This document shows, piece after piece, positions 9,033 through 18,428 of a stretch of DNA of 64,000 nucleotides; positions within the stretch are counted from its first letter, which is position 1, and every line of letters begins with the position of its first letter. Source of the stretch: Idiomarina sp. Its GTDB lineage: Bacteria > Pseudomonadota > Gammaproteobacteria > Enterobacterales > Alteromonadaceae. The notes under the pieces are model-generated. The model saw only the letters and a list, made by a program, of their open reading frames with translations. It made no database searches and had not been told where the DNA came from. The position numbers and the translations under genes are program-made. The stretch is taken from NCBI GenBank assembly GCA_020832105.1, contig JAFIFH010000064.1:19614-83613 (forward strand). Reading direction: 5' to 3'.

Positions 9033-9905
9033 ATGAAAATAATTCCGGTTTCTCTTATGGCTCGCTGCAAAAGGTACTGCCTGCATTCGTTCACTGCGTT
9101 GCTTGCAGCAGCCTTAAGCCTGGCTGCCGCACAAGTGGCCTTGGCTGCAGCCGACGATCTCGCCTACTATCTGCCCCCCGGCGAAGTCGTCTGGCTGGGT
9201 GCAAGCGAGGATGCACTGCGGGCTGCCGCAGAGGATGAGCAGCCTACACCGCTTAGAATGCTGTTATTGGCACGGGAAAACGAGCAGGCCTACGACCGTG
9301 GTAGCTTAATTTTTATTCCCGAGCTGGGTACTCACCCAATGCAATCGGTACCGGTCAGGCTTTGGTATCAGGGCATGCCCGCGTATGGCTGGTATAGCTA
9401 TGCCATTCAGCCGCCGACAGCACAGGTCATCGAGTTTAGTTGGCAGGAAGACAGCAGTCAGCGTTATGCCCAAGGTGCTGACCTTACCCCCTTGCATGAC
9501 GCCATGGCGCAACGTTTAAGCTTAGCGGTAGAGCACGCGGCACATCAGCCTGGGCCGCTGATCATTGTCGCTCAGGGGGTTAGTGCAGCACTGGTAACAG
9601 ATCTGCTGGCCCGGGGTGACTACCCGCAAATCGATGCGCTGGTGATGGTTGGTGCGCATTATCCACAATGGCAGCTTAATCAGGCCCTGGCCACCACCAC
9701 CGCGCAACTACGCATACCGGTGTTAGACTTTATCCCCCAGCATAGTCATAGCTGGGTGCTCGAGCATAGCGCCCGACGCCAGCAACAGACCCAGCGTCAC
9801 CAGCATCCAAGTTACCGTCAGCGGACCTTGCTCGCTAACCGAGCCAATGACCCGCGTTACCTCATCCATCAACTATACGGTTGGCTACAAAGCGAAGATT
9901 TTTAA
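9033..9905 (+). CDS. DUF3530 family protein, probably exported
   Basis: 290 residues with an N-terminal hydrophobic signal (FTALLAAALSLAAAQVALA). The body resembles DUF3530 proteins, an alpha/beta-hydrolase-like family: SLIFIPELGTHP followed by MPAYGWYSYAIQPP, and later LIIVAQGVSAALVTDLL at the place of the nucleophile elbow. That elbow reads GVSAA rather than GxSxG, so hydrolase activity is doubtful. The last 60 residues are Gln- and His-rich. It lies between rluA and djlA. Its TAA (9903-9905) overlaps the convergent djlA stop codon (9902-9904). Function is unknown. Confidence 0.75.
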   Translation: MKIIPVSLMARCKRYCLHSFTALLAAALSLAAAQVALAAADDLAYYLPPGEVVWLGASEDALRAAAEDEQPTPLRMLLLARENEQAYDRGSLIFIPELGTHPMQSVPVRLWYQGMPAYGWYSYAIQPPTAQVIEFSWQEDSSQRYAQGADLTPLHDAMAQRLSLAVEHAAHQPGPLIIVAQGVSAALVTDLLARGDYPQIDALVMVGAHYPQWQLNQALATTTAQLRIPVLDFIPQHSHSWVLEHSARRQQQTQRHQHPSYRQRTLLANRANDPRYLIHQLYGWLQSEDF

Positions 9906-10774
9906 CGTAGTCCGCGGGCACGTTTAATCCGATCATAGGCAGACTGAATGTCCTGGCTACGGCGAGTCGCCGTTTTCAGCATCTGTTCTGGCAGACCCTG
10001 CGCCGCAAGCTTGTCAGGATGATGTTCGCGCATCAGTTTGCGATACACCTTTTTTAACTCATCGTCAGCCACAGAAGCTTTTACCCCCAGGGACTGATAC
10101 GCGTCGTCCAGCGCACTTTGCTCGTTTTGACGTTGATACTGTTGCCGCTGCCGCTGCTGTTCATGGCTACTGTAATGGGTGCCACTGCTATGCTGCTGAC
10201 GCTGCGAAGATTGCTGAAAGCGTGCGCTGGCACCAGCCATCAACAACCATTTGTCTAACTGAAATTTATTGAAGCCAAGCGCCCGCGATGCGCGCAGTAA
10301 AACATCATATTCACTGCGTTCAAGCTTGCGGTCATTCAGTGCGGCGTGCACCAGTTGCTCCATAAATAGCTGCAGCAAATCGTGGCGCCCCTGGCTGTCC
10401 TGACGAAACCTTTTCAGCGTCGCTTCCAGCGGAAAGGCCGGGTCTTTCCCTTCACGGAAGGCTTGTTGTGCTTCGCGCCTGGTCTCACCCTTGAGTTCGA
10501 GGCTTTGCATTAACTGTTGTGCCTGCTCAATATCGGTTTCGGTCACCCGACCTTTGCTTTTTGCCAGATGCCCCATAGTCGCGAACATCGCGAAGAAGAA
10601 CGTCGCTTTGCTGGTATCAAGGTCCGGGTCTTTAAATAAAGATGAAAATCCACCCTGGCGTAGTTGCTGGGCATAACTGGTATCAAACCAATAGCCGATC
10701 ACAAACCCGAGAATGGCACCAGGGATGCGAGCGACCATAAAGCCAAGCACAGTGCCAATAATTTTTCCCCACAT
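9902..10774 (-). CDS. djlA: Co-chaperone DjlA, membrane-anchored J-domain protein
   Basis: DjlA stimulates DnaK from the inner membrane. The start chosen is ATG at 10774, because the protein then begins MWGKIIGTVLGF like known DjlA. An upstream frame extension has no conserved residues, and AGGAG lies 11 bases before this ATG. About 290 residues: a TM helix with glycines (residues 3-26), a TerB-like central region (about 45-155), a Gln/Ser/His-rich linker (about 190-220), and a C-terminal J domain with the REHHPDK motif. It starts two bases after the murU stop, so murU-djlA are one transcription unit. Confidence 0.94.
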   Translation of the reverse strand: MWGKIIGTVLGFMVARIPGAILGFVIGYWFDTSYAQQLRQGGFSSLFKDPDLDTSKATFFFAMFATMGHLAKSKGRVTETDIEQAQQLMQSLELKGETRREAQQAFREGKDPAFPLEATLKRFRQDSQGRHDLLQLFMEQLVHAALNDRKLERSEYDVLLRASRALGFNKFQLDKWLLMAGASARFQQSSQRQQHSSGTHYSSHEQQRQRQQYQRQNEQSALDDAYQSLGVKASVADDELKKVYRKLMREHHPDKLAAQGLPEQMLKTATRRSQDIQSAYDRIKRARGLR

Positions 10775-10776
10775 CG

Positions 10777-11481
10777 CTACTTCGACTCCTTCTCTGTCCG
10801 GCCGCCTAACCAAGTATCCAGTTCATCCAGGCGCGCCGGGGTGCCCACGTCCCACCAGGCGCCTTGGTGCACCTGCCCGCCCAATTGCTTAGTGGCAATC
10901 GCCTTATCAAACAAGGGTTTGAGTTTGCGTGCAGTACTATCGAGGCCGGCGAAGAGTCGTGGACTGAGTATACTGAGACCAGCGAAAGTATATGTTGTTG
11001 GTGCTGAAGGTTGGGTCACTCGATCGCTGAGCAACGAAAAATCCCCCGCAGGATGGTGAGTAGGGTTCTCCACCAGCACCAGATGGCCTAAGTCAGTCGC
11101 CCCAAGCTGGGGTAACAGCGCGTAGTCAAGATCACTCCATACGTCGCCATTGACCACAATAAACGGCTCATCGCCCAGCAAGGGTAATGCCTGGATGATA
11201 CCGCCCGCGGTCTCTAGCCCACCGGCAGGTTCTGCAGACCAATGCACCTGAACCCCAAAGTCGCGACCATCGCCAATCGCGTCCTGCATATGCTGCCCAA
11301 GCCAGGCGTGGTTGATGACGACATCACGCACACCGGCATGGGCAAGTTTTTGCAAATGAAAGAACAGCAAGGGTTGGCCGGCAACCTTAAGCATTGGCTT
11401 GGGACAAGTGTCAGTTAATGGACGCATGCGTTCGCCACGGCCAGCGGCGAGAATCATTGCTCTGCGCGGGGAACTAGTCAT
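10777..11481 (-). CDS. murU: N-acetylmuramate alpha-1-phosphate uridylyltransferase MurU
   Basis: A 234-residue nucleotidyltransferase with the signature LAAGRGERMRPLT followed by CPKPMLKVAGQPLL. MurU converts MurNAc-1-phosphate and UTP to UDP-MurNAc in the fosfomycin-bypassing peptidoglycan recycling route described in Pseudomonas. The start ATG at 11481 overlaps the end of amgK by 8 bp. An open extension upstream falls inside amgK and is rejected. The family also includes sugar-1-phosphate guanylyl/uridylyltransferases, but the adjacent kinase makes MurU the best call. Confidence 0.88.
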   Translation of the reverse strand: MTSSPRRAMILAAGRGERMRPLTDTCPKPMLKVAGQPLLFFHLQKLAHAGVRDVVINHAWLGQHMQDAIGDGRDFGVQVHWSAEPAGGLETAGGIIQALPLLGDEPFIVVNGDVWSDLDYALLPQLGATDLGHLVLVENPTHHPAGDFSLLSDRVTQPSAPTTYTFAGLSILSPRLFAGLDSTARKLKPLFDKAIATKQLGGQVHQGAWWDVGTPARLDELDTWLGGRTEKESK

Positions 11482-12508
11482 GCAAAGTGGCCGTTGGCAT
11501 CTGCGCCGTGACTTGCTGTTGAATGTCTGCCACCCAGTCACTGAAGTCGCTCAGCATTGGGTAAGCCTGGCTGACGTCGACAATGTACTGCAAGGTACGT
11601 GGCACGTCCGCCATATAGCCAGGCTTGGCATCACGGTGTAACAAGCGGGCAAAAATACCAGCGGCTTTTAAGTGCCGCTGAATACCCATCAAGTCAAACC
11701 AGCGTTTGAAGGTATCCTCACTCACGCCGGCGTCGAGCAGGCCTTCGCTGCGTAAGCGCTGCTGCAAAAACTCACGCTGCTGGGTGACCATGGCTGAAGG
11801 CCATGCGACATAACAGTCACGCAGTAATGACACTGCATCATAGGTAATCGGCCCGCAGACAGCGTCCTGAAAATCAATCAGTGCCAGCGTGTCCGCTTGT
11901 GCTTGCTCAACACACATAATATTGCGCGAATGGAAATCACGATGCACCCCCACCTGGGGCTGTTCTAAGGCGTTACTGACCAAGACCTGGCATGCGTCCT
12001 GCCACACCCGCTCTTCAGCCTCGCTCAATGTAACCTGCAGATGATGCTCCACCAACCAGTCCTTAAACAAATCAAGCTCCCGGCGCAACATGGGCTCGTC
12101 ATAGTCTGGCAGCGCCCCCTGCTCGGTGTCCGTCGCTCGCATCACCCGTGGCAGAAGCCCAAGTGCTTGCTGGTAGAGCCTGTTGGCACGTTCATTGTCA
12201 TCAAGCCTTGCAAACAACAAGGTGTCACCGAAATCGTCAAGCACCATAAACCCCTGTGCTTGATCAAACGCATGGACCTTGGGCACCTGCAAACCTTCAT
12301 CCAGATACCGTTGGGCGATGGCCATAAAGGGTTGTAATGACTCTTGCGGGGGCGGTGCGTCGACGGCGATTAACCAACGGTCAGCATGGGGATAACGAAA
12401 GTAGCGGCGAAAGCTGGCATCCCCGGATACCACCTGCAAAGTGCCCCTTGGCTTAAGTTCCAGGGTATCTAGCCACTGCGCTAATTGTTGTTGCCTTGCA
12501 TCACTCAC
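11474..12508 (-). CDS. amgK: Anomeric MurNAc/GlcNAc kinase AmgK (aminoglycoside-phosphotransferase fold)
   Basis: 344 residues of the APH kinase superfamily. The catalytic loop is HRDFHSRNIM and the metal-binding segment LIDFQDAVCGP. AmgK phosphorylates the anomeric hydroxyl of MurNAc, producing the substrate of MurU. The overlap with murU, and the location directly upstream of lptD and divergent from it, match the arrangement known in Pseudomonas and other proteobacteria that lack the MurQ route. Substrate specificity is inferred from family and context. Confidence 0.9.
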   Translation of the reverse strand: MSDARQQQLAQWLDTLELKPRGTLQVVSGDASFRRYFRYPHADRWLIAVDAPPPQESLQPFMAIAQRYLDEGLQVPKVHAFDQAQGFMVLDDFGDTLLFARLDDNERANRLYQQALGLLPRVMRATDTEQGALPDYDEPMLRRELDLFKDWLVEHHLQVTLSEAEERVWQDACQVLVSNALEQPQVGVHRDFHSRNIMCVEQAQADTLALIDFQDAVCGPITYDAVSLLRDCYVAWPSAMVTQQREFLQQRLRSEGLLDAGVSEDTFKRWFDLMGIQRHLKAAGIFARLLHRDAKPGYMADVPRTLQYIVDVSQAYPMLSDFSDWVADIQQQVTAQMPTATLHD

Positions 12509-12621
12509 CGCTTCTGCCTTATGTTTTGCTGGAAAACGACTATCTTATCAAATAGCCGCGCGAAGGAAATTGCTTTATTATGAGCGCCAGTTTCGAAATT
12601 TAACCGACGGAGTCTGTAACA

Positions 12622-14937
12622 GTGCATTATTGTGGGCGTATCCCAACTGTTATGATATTACCTCTTCTGACCCTGTCCCCCTTTGTCAGTGCAGAAACCC
12701 AACCATCATCTTTAGCAGCACAATGTGTCGCCGCGCCTGCCTGGTTGACCGACGACCCGCGCGCAACGGATATTTCGCCAGCATTACGACGTGCCACCGA
12801 CACGCTGCGGGTCGATGCGGATGACGTGGATGTAGTGCGCAACCACTATGCAGCGTACACCGGCAACGTGGAGCTGCGCTATAACCAGCAACTCGTGCGC
12901 ACAGAGCAAGCTACCTATGATCAGCAGCTAGGGGTATTTTCAGCCAGTGGTGGCCTGCTGTATATCGATGACTATATTGCCGTGCGTGGTCAGCAGTTGC
13001 AGGCCAATATGGTCGATGACAGCGCCACAATCAGCGAGCTTGACTACTATTTAAGAGGCACGGCCGCACGTGGCTTCGCTGGCGAACTTAATATCGCCAG
13101 TGACGATGATGTGCGCACCCTGGCGTTTTCCCAAGCCAGCTTTACCACCTGCCCTGGCGACCGCCCTGCATGGGAAGTTCGCGCCAGCTCAATATCCATG
13201 AACGAAGACGAGGGTTGGGGAAGCGCACGCGGCGCACAAATCCGTTTATTTGATGTCCCGGTGATGTATATTCCACGCTTTTCATTCCCCATTACCGATG
13301 AGCGAAAGTCCGGCATTTTGTATCCAACGGTGCGCTCATCGGCGCGCAATGGCTTAGAAGTCGAGGTGCCCTACTATTTTAATCTGGCGCCAAACTATGA
13401 CGTTACCTTGACCCCTCGGCTGATGTCTCAGCGAGGGTTTATGGGCATGGCGGAAGGCCGCTATCTTGGCGAGCAACAAGCAGGTCAGGCGAATGTTGAG
13501 TACCTCGCCAACGATGAAGACCGCACGAGCAGTGCGAGTCGCTACTTCTGGCGGGTTGAGCACGAATCACAGGTGAGCCAGCGCTGGAGCACCTACCTTG
13601 ATGCAAGTCAGGTCAGTGACGTTAACTACATCAATGACTTTGGCAGTGACTTTGCTAATCGTGCAGATTCCCATCTGTATCGACGGGGCCAGGCAGACTA
13701 CTTCCATCAGAACTGGCAAGCACAAGTTCAGGTTGAAGACTTTCAAATGCTGGGTCCTTACCAGTCTCCCTATCGCACGTTACCGCGGTTAAGCACCTGG
13801 TATGACAGCGGCTTACCAGGGCGACAGGGCTGGCGTACACAATGGCACTCGGAAATGACTCAGTTTGAACGCCAGAACGGTGGCAGCGAACGGGCCACCC
13901 GAGTCCATACCGAGCCCGGCCTGACCTACCTGATGCGTCGCCCCGGCTGGGAGTGGAGTGCCGAAAGTCGCATGCTGCTGACACATTATGAACAGGATCA
14001 AATCGAAAACGCGCAGCTGGTCAGTCGTTCCATTACCCGAACGTTGCCCGAGTTTCGTTTACATGGTCAGATTAATCTGGAGCGGCCTTTTGACTTTGCC
14101 GGCACTGATGGCATTCAAACCTTACAGCCCCAGGCGCAGTTTTTGTATACCCCTTATCGGGACCAGCGCCCGATCGGGATTTATGATTCGGTGCCACTGC
14201 AGGATGATTATAACGGGCTGTTTCGTAAGCGCCGCTTTTCTGGGTTAGACCGCATTGCTGACGCGCACCAAATGACCCTTGGCGCTACCACCAGCATATT
14301 TAATCAACGCGCTGAAGAGCTGATGCGCCTAAGCCTTGGACAGATATTCTATTTTAGTGATAGTGAGACCCAACTGTTTGACGCCACGACACAAGTCGCC
14401 GACAACACCTCCGAGCTTGCTGCCGATCTTGATTTTCGAATTAGCTCACGCTGGTTCTTTAACTCAAGCCTGCAGTATGACAATCAATTGAACCAAATGC
14501 AGAAAAGCCGGTCTGCTGTTGAATATCGTAAAGATGACAGCAATTTGGTACAGTTGAACTTTCGCCAGGTTCGCGGTCTTATTGGTACGGAAACCGATGT
14601 CGAGCAAATTGGTACGCTAGGTACCTGGCAGCTGAACCAGCAGTGGTCGGTGGCAGGTCATTGGTATCGGGACCTGCGAAACAGTGCCACTTTGGACGCA
14701 AACCTTGGCGTGCAGTATGCAAGTTGTTGCTGGGCTGTTCGCGTCAGCGCTTACCGTCGCATTGACAGAAATTTTGAGGGCATCCAACCTGACCAGGCGA
14801 TGACCCCGGCTGATTTCGATAACGGAGTGAGCTTACAGTTTGTAATAACCGGATTAAGTGCAGACCGGGCTGGTTTAGCCGGTATGTTGCAGCAAGGTAT
14901 CTTTGGCTATCGCCGCCCATTTTATTTAAGTAATTAG
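12622..14937 (+). CDS. lptD: LPS-assembly outer membrane protein LptD
   Basis: 771 residues, close to E. coli LptD (784). It inserts lipopolysaccharide into the outer leaflet together with LptE. The start is GTG at 12622 after ACGGAG; the signal sequence ends near VSA (22-24). An OstA-like jellyroll follows (about 50-200) and then a long beta-barrel. The four cysteines needed for the disulfide-controlled assembly are present at Cys35, Cys177 and the adjacent pair Cys702-Cys703. Together with surA downstream and the chromosomal neighbours this is a clear orthologue. Confidence 0.96.
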   Translation: MHYCGRIPTVMILPLLTLSPFVSAETQPSSLAAQCVAAPAWLTDDPRATDISPALRRATDTLRVDADDVDVVRNHYAAYTGNVELRYNQQLVRTEQATYDQQLGVFSASGGLLYIDDYIAVRGQQLQANMVDDSATISELDYYLRGTAARGFAGELNIASDDDVRTLAFSQASFTTCPGDRPAWEVRASSISMNEDEGWGSARGAQIRLFDVPVMYIPRFSFPITDERKSGILYPTVRSSARNGLEVEVPYYFNLAPNYDVTLTPRLMSQRGFMGMAEGRYLGEQQAGQANVEYLANDEDRTSSASRYFWRVEHESQVSQRWSTYLDASQVSDVNYINDFGSDFANRADSHLYRRGQADYFHQNWQAQVQVEDFQMLGPYQSPYRTLPRLSTWYDSGLPGRQGWRTQWHSEMTQFERQNGGSERATRVHTEPGLTYLMRRPGWEWSAESRMLLTHYEQDQIENAQLVSRSITRTLPEFRLHGQINLERPFDFAGTDGIQTLQPQAQFLYTPYRDQRPIGIYDSVPLQDDYNGLFRKRRFSGLDRIADAHQMTLGATTSIFNQRAEELMRLSLGQIFYFSDSETQLFDATTQVADNTSELAADLDFRISSRWFFNSSLQYDNQLNQMQKSRSAVEYRKDDSNLVQLNFRQVRGLIGTETDVEQIGTLGTWQLNQQWSVAGHWYRDLRNSATLDANLGVQYASCCWAVRVSAYRRIDRNFEGIQPDQAMTPADFDNGVSLQFVITGLSADRAGLAGMLQQGIFGYRRPFYLSN

Positions 14938-14947
14938 TGGAATCTAT

Positions 14948-16231
14948 ATGAGAGTAGTAACGTCCTGTTTAGTCGCCTTGAGTTTACTTACGGTGTCAAC
15001 GTTGAGTGTCGCGCAAGAGCGTCTTGACCGTGTCGCTGTGATCGTCGACAACAACGTAGTGCTGGAAAGCGAAATTGAAGGCTTAACGCGTCAAATTAAA
15101 CGTGACGCAGAAAGCTCAGGCCGCTCGCTGCCGTCTGATGAAGCATTGCGGACCCAGGTCAGCGAACGTCTTATTTTGCAGAAATTGCAGATGCAGATGG
15201 CTGACCGCATGGGGATTCGGATTGGTGATGCTCAGCTAGACCAGGCGATTGCCAGCATTGCCGCCGACAATGAATTACCGGTTGAAGCCATGCAGGCTCA
15301 GGTAGAAGCAGATGGTTATTCATGGCGCCAGTATCGCGAAGACATTCGTGAGCAAATGATCACCAGCGAAGTACAACGTGCGCAGGTGCAGCGCCGCGTG
15401 TACATCAGTCCGCAGGAAGTTAGCAACCTAATCCGTCTGATTGACGAACAAGGTGATTCCACCACCGAATACAATCTTAGCCATATCTTGATCAGCTTTC
15501 AGAATGAACAGGGTGAAGCGGACGAAGACGCTGCCCGACGCCGTGCAGATTCAGTGATTAACCGCTTGAACGAAGGCGCAGATTTTGCCCAAATGGCGGT
15601 CACCTCGTCCTCTGCATCTAACGCCCTTGACGGCGGTGAAATGGGTTGGATGAGTGAAAACACTATGCCCACGTTATTCGCGGCTAACATCTCTGATGCC
15701 ACGGAAGGGAGCGTGATAGGCCCACTGCGCTCAGGTGTTGGTTTCCATATTCTGCGCGTCAATGAAGTGCGCGGTGCTGACGTATTTACTGCCGAAGAAG
15801 TGAATTCACGTCATATTTTGATCCAGCCTTCGGTGATTCTGTCTGATAATCGCGCCCGTTCGATGTTGACTGAATTCCGTGAGCAAATTCTTGCCGGCGA
15901 TAAATCGTTTGCTGAATTAGCCGAAGAACATTCTGCGGACCCTGGCTCAGCAAGAAACGGAGGCCAACTTGGCTTTTCGGACCCTGCAGCCTACGTACCA
16001 GAATTCCAGCAGCGGGTTAACAGTTTACCGATTGGGGAAATCTCAGAACCATTTCGCAGCTCACATGGCTGGCACATTGTTGAAGTTCTGGAACGCCGCA
16101 CTCAGGATGTAACCGACCAGCGTAAAGAAGACCAGGCTGCCAACATGCTGTACTCACGTAAATATCGTGAGGAACTTGATATCTGGTTACAGGAATTACG
16201 TGACAATGCTTATGTTGAGGTGGTCCGCTAG
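14948..16231 (+). CDS. surA: Periplasmic chaperone and peptidyl-prolyl isomerase SurA
   Basis: 427 residues, the same length as E. coli SurA (428). A signal peptide ends at LSVAQ (about 20-24). The N-terminal chaperone domain (ERLDRVAVIVDNNVVLESEI) is followed by two parvulin domains, near residues 175-275 (YNLSHILISF) and 286-385 (NSRHILIQP), and a C-terminal helix. SurA escorts outer-membrane barrels, including LptD encoded just upstream. The start codon ATG follows an AATCTAT spacer 10 bp after the lptD stop, so the two are almost certainly co-transcribed. Confidence 0.97.
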   Translation: MRVVTSCLVALSLLTVSTLSVAQERLDRVAVIVDNNVVLESEIEGLTRQIKRDAESSGRSLPSDEALRTQVSERLILQKLQMQMADRMGIRIGDAQLDQAIASIAADNELPVEAMQAQVEADGYSWRQYREDIREQMITSEVQRAQVQRRVYISPQEVSNLIRLIDEQGDSTTEYNLSHILISFQNEQGEADEDAARRRADSVINRLNEGADFAQMAVTSSSASNALDGGEMGWMSENTMPTLFAANISDATEGSVIGPLRSGVGFHILRVNEVRGADVFTAEEVNSRHILIQPSVILSDNRARSMLTEFREQILAGDKSFAELAEEHSADPGSARNGGQLGFSDPAAYVPEFQQRVNSLPIGEISEPFRSSHGWHIVEVLERRTQDVTDQRKEDQAANMLYSRKYREELDIWLQELRDNAYVEVVR

Positions 16232-17218
16232 ATGACATTGCGTCTGGCGATCACCTGCGGCGAACCGGCAGGGATTGGTCCTGATTTAGTCATTCAATTA
16301 GCTCAACAGGCCTGGCCCGTTGAGCTTGTTGTTTTTGCCGACCGGGACATGCTCACCGAGCGCGCCGAACAGCTTGGTTTACCGATTCAGATCCGGCCTT
16401 ACCTCAGTTCCCGTGAAGCCGCACCAAGCGCTGCTGGCTCGCTCACCGTCCAGCACATCTCCTGTGCAAGCAAAGTACAGGCAGGTAAGTTGGATGAGCG
16501 CAACGGCCAGTATGTCATTGAGACACTGCATCAGGCTTGTCAGGGTAACCTCACCTCGGAGTTTGCTGCCGTCGTAACAGGCCCGGTGCACAAGGGGATC
16601 ATTAATGAGTCCGGGGTGTCCTTTAGCGGCCACACCGAATTCTTCGCCCAACAAGCAGGCTGCAATGACGTGGTCATGTTGCTTGCCACTGAAGGGTTAC
16701 GTGTCGCACTGGTGACCACCCATATTCCACTAGCCTATGTTTCAAAAGCCATTACCACCGAGCGTTTACACAAAGTCATTCATATTCTACATCATGATTT
16801 AGTGACCAAGTTTGGCTTAGCCACCCCTCGGGTGCTGGTCTGTGGCCTTAATCCGCATGCTGGCGAAGGCGGCCACCTGGGCAATGAAGAGCAGGATGTC
16901 ATTGAGCCGGCATTACAGGCATTACGCGATAGTCATGGCTACGATTTACGCGGGCCCTACCCCGCCGATACGATATTCCAGCCCAAGTATCTGGACAATG
17001 CGGACGTGGTGCTGGCGATGTATCACGACCAGGGGCTACCCGTGTTAAAGTATAAAGGGTTTGGCGCAGCGGTGAATATTACCCTCGGCCTTCCGTTCAT
17101 CCGTACCTCAGTAGACCACGGCACCGCATTAGATTTAGCGGGCAGTGGTGAGGCACACCCTGGCAGTTTTAAGCTTGCGATTGAGCAGGCAATTAGTATG
17201 GCTAACAAAGCAATATGA
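16232..17218 (+). CDS. pdxA: 4-hydroxythreonine-4-phosphate dehydrogenase
   Basis: NAD-dependent enzyme of pyridoxal phosphate biosynthesis, 328 residues (E. coli 329). Recognisable segments are [13 protein letters not shown] at the N-terminus, FSGHTEFFA near residue 130, and the C-terminal metal-binding [13 protein letters not shown] and [12 protein letters not shown]. The ATG begins directly after the surA stop with no gap, and its end overlaps rsmA by four bases (ATGA), so the genes are translationally coupled. Confidence 0.97.
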   Translation: MTLRLAITCGEPAGIGPDLVIQLAQQAWPVELVVFADRDMLTERAEQLGLPIQIRPYLSSREAAPSAAGSLTVQHISCASKVQAGKLDERNGQYVIETLHQACQGNLTSEFAAVVTGPVHKGIINESGVSFSGHTEFFAQQAGCNDVVMLLATEGLRVALVTTHIPLAYVSKAITTERLHKVIHILHHDLVTKFGLATPRVLVCGLNPHAGEGGHLGNEEQDVIEPALQALRDSHGYDLRGPYPADTIFQPKYLDNADVVLAMYHDQGLPVLKYKGFGAAVNITLGLPFIRTSVDHGTALDLAGSGEAHPGSFKLAIEQAISMANKAI

Positions 17219-18033
17219 GCAAAGTTCATCAAGGGCACCGCGCACGCAAACGTTTTGGACAGAATTTCTTACACGATGGCGGTGTGATCGACAATATCGT
17301 CAGTGCCATTCACCCGGTGCCAGGTCAGGCACTGGTGGAAATTGGCCCAGGCCTGGCTGCACTGACTGAACCGGTTGCAGACGCTTGTGACAAGTTACAT
17401 GTGGTTGAGCTCGATCGTGACCTGGCTGATCGCCTGGAAAGTCACCCATTTTTGAGTAGTAAGCTGGTGGTCCACCGCGCCGATGCACTGAAGTTTGATT
17501 TCGCGGCACTGAGCGCTGAGTTGGGCCAGCCCCTGCGCGTGTTCGGCAACTTACCGTATAATATTTCCACGCCTCTTATTTTTCATCTGTTAAGCCAGCT
17601 TGATACGATTAGCGACATGCATTTTATGCTGCAAAAAGAAGTGGTTCAGCGGATGGCGGCAGAGCCTGGTAGCAAAGCCTTTGGCCGGTTATCAGTGATG
17701 ATTCAGCAAGCCTGTGATGTCACTTACGTGCTAGACGTACCACCCGGCGCCTTTACGCCGCCGCCGAAGGTCGACTCAGCGGTGGTTCGTTTACAACCGA
17801 AAGCAACCCCGACAATTGCAGTACATGATCGTAAAATGCTCAACCATGCATGCTTGACCGGCTTTAATCAGCGCCGCAAAACCGTGCGTAATAACTTCAA
17901 AGAACTCATGAGTGAGAGCGACCTGGAGAGCCTGGGCATAGACCCGACCGTGCGTCCGGAAACTTTAACCGTTGACGATTTTTGCCGTATCGCGAATTGG
18001 CTTTATGAACGCGAGCAAGGGATTTCAGGGTAG
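17215..18033 (+). CDS. rsmA: 16S rRNA (A1518/A1519) dimethyltransferase RsmA (KsgA)
   Basis: 272 residues (E. coli 273). The SAM-binding region contains [11 protein letters not shown] and [13 protein letters not shown]; the catalytic motif is [11 protein letters not shown] near residue 104. It dimethylates two adjacent adenines in helix 45 of 16S rRNA, a late quality-control step of 30S assembly. The four-base overlap with pdxA, and apaG and apaH downstream, reproduce the enteric operon. Confidence 0.97.
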   Translation: MSKVHQGHRARKRFGQNFLHDGGVIDNIVSAIHPVPGQALVEIGPGLAALTEPVADACDKLHVVELDRDLADRLESHPFLSSKLVVHRADALKFDFAALSAELGQPLRVFGNLPYNISTPLIFHLLSQLDTISDMHFMLQKEVVQRMAAEPGSKAFGRLSVMIQQACDVTYVLDVPPGAFTPPPKVDSAVVRLQPKATPTIAVHDRKMLNHACLTGFNQRRKTVRNNFKELMSESDLESLGIDPTVRPETLTVDDFCRIANWLYEREQGISG

Positions 18034-18040
18034 TGCAGCC

Positions 18041-18424
18041 ATGATGAATGAAACTGAAAGTGAAATTGAGATTGTCGTCACCACCAGGTATCTGCAGGGC
18101 CAGTCAGACCCTGCGCAAAAGCAATTCGTGTTTGCTTATACCATAGATATTACCAACTGTAGCGCAGAGCCCTTACGTTTGCTCACCCGCGAATGGACTA
18201 TCCAGGACGCCGATGGCAAATTAACCCAGGTCTCCGGTGATGGGGTGGTCGGTAAGCAACCCTGGATAGAGCCAGGTGGAACTTTCACCTACACCAGTGG
18301 CACTGTGCTCAATACTCCATTGGGCAGCATGCAAGGCAGCTATGGGCTGGTCACCGCAGACGGCACCGCCGTGCAGGCTAAGATACCGCCGTTTAGTTTA
18401 GCGCTGCCAAATATGTTGCACTAG
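18041..18424 (+). CDS. apaG: ApaG domain protein (Co2+/Mg2+ efflux-associated)
   Basis: 127 residues from ATG at 18041, 7 bp after rsmA. An upstream open stretch inside rsmA is rejected because the conserved family begins with the IEIVVTTRYL strand. The protein is a single fibronectin-like beta fold with FAYTIDITN, GEGVVG-type (SGDGVVGKQP) and TPLGSMQGSYG motifs. Loss of ApaG affects cobalt resistance in Salmonella, but its molecular role is unclear. It is followed after 4 bp by apaH. Confidence 0.94.
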   Translation: MMNETESEIEIVVTTRYLQGQSDPAQKQFVFAYTIDITNCSAEPLRLLTREWTIQDADGKLTQVSGDGVVGKQPWIEPGGTFTYTSGTVLNTPLGSMQGSYGLVTADGTAVQAKIPPFSLALPNMLH

Positions 18425-18428
18425 TGTC

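Noticed and set aside
12441..12824. 127-codon plus-strand frame between amgK and lptD
   Set aside because: Overlaps amgK antisense and the lptD start in another frame; translation is Cys/Arg-rich and unlike a protein.
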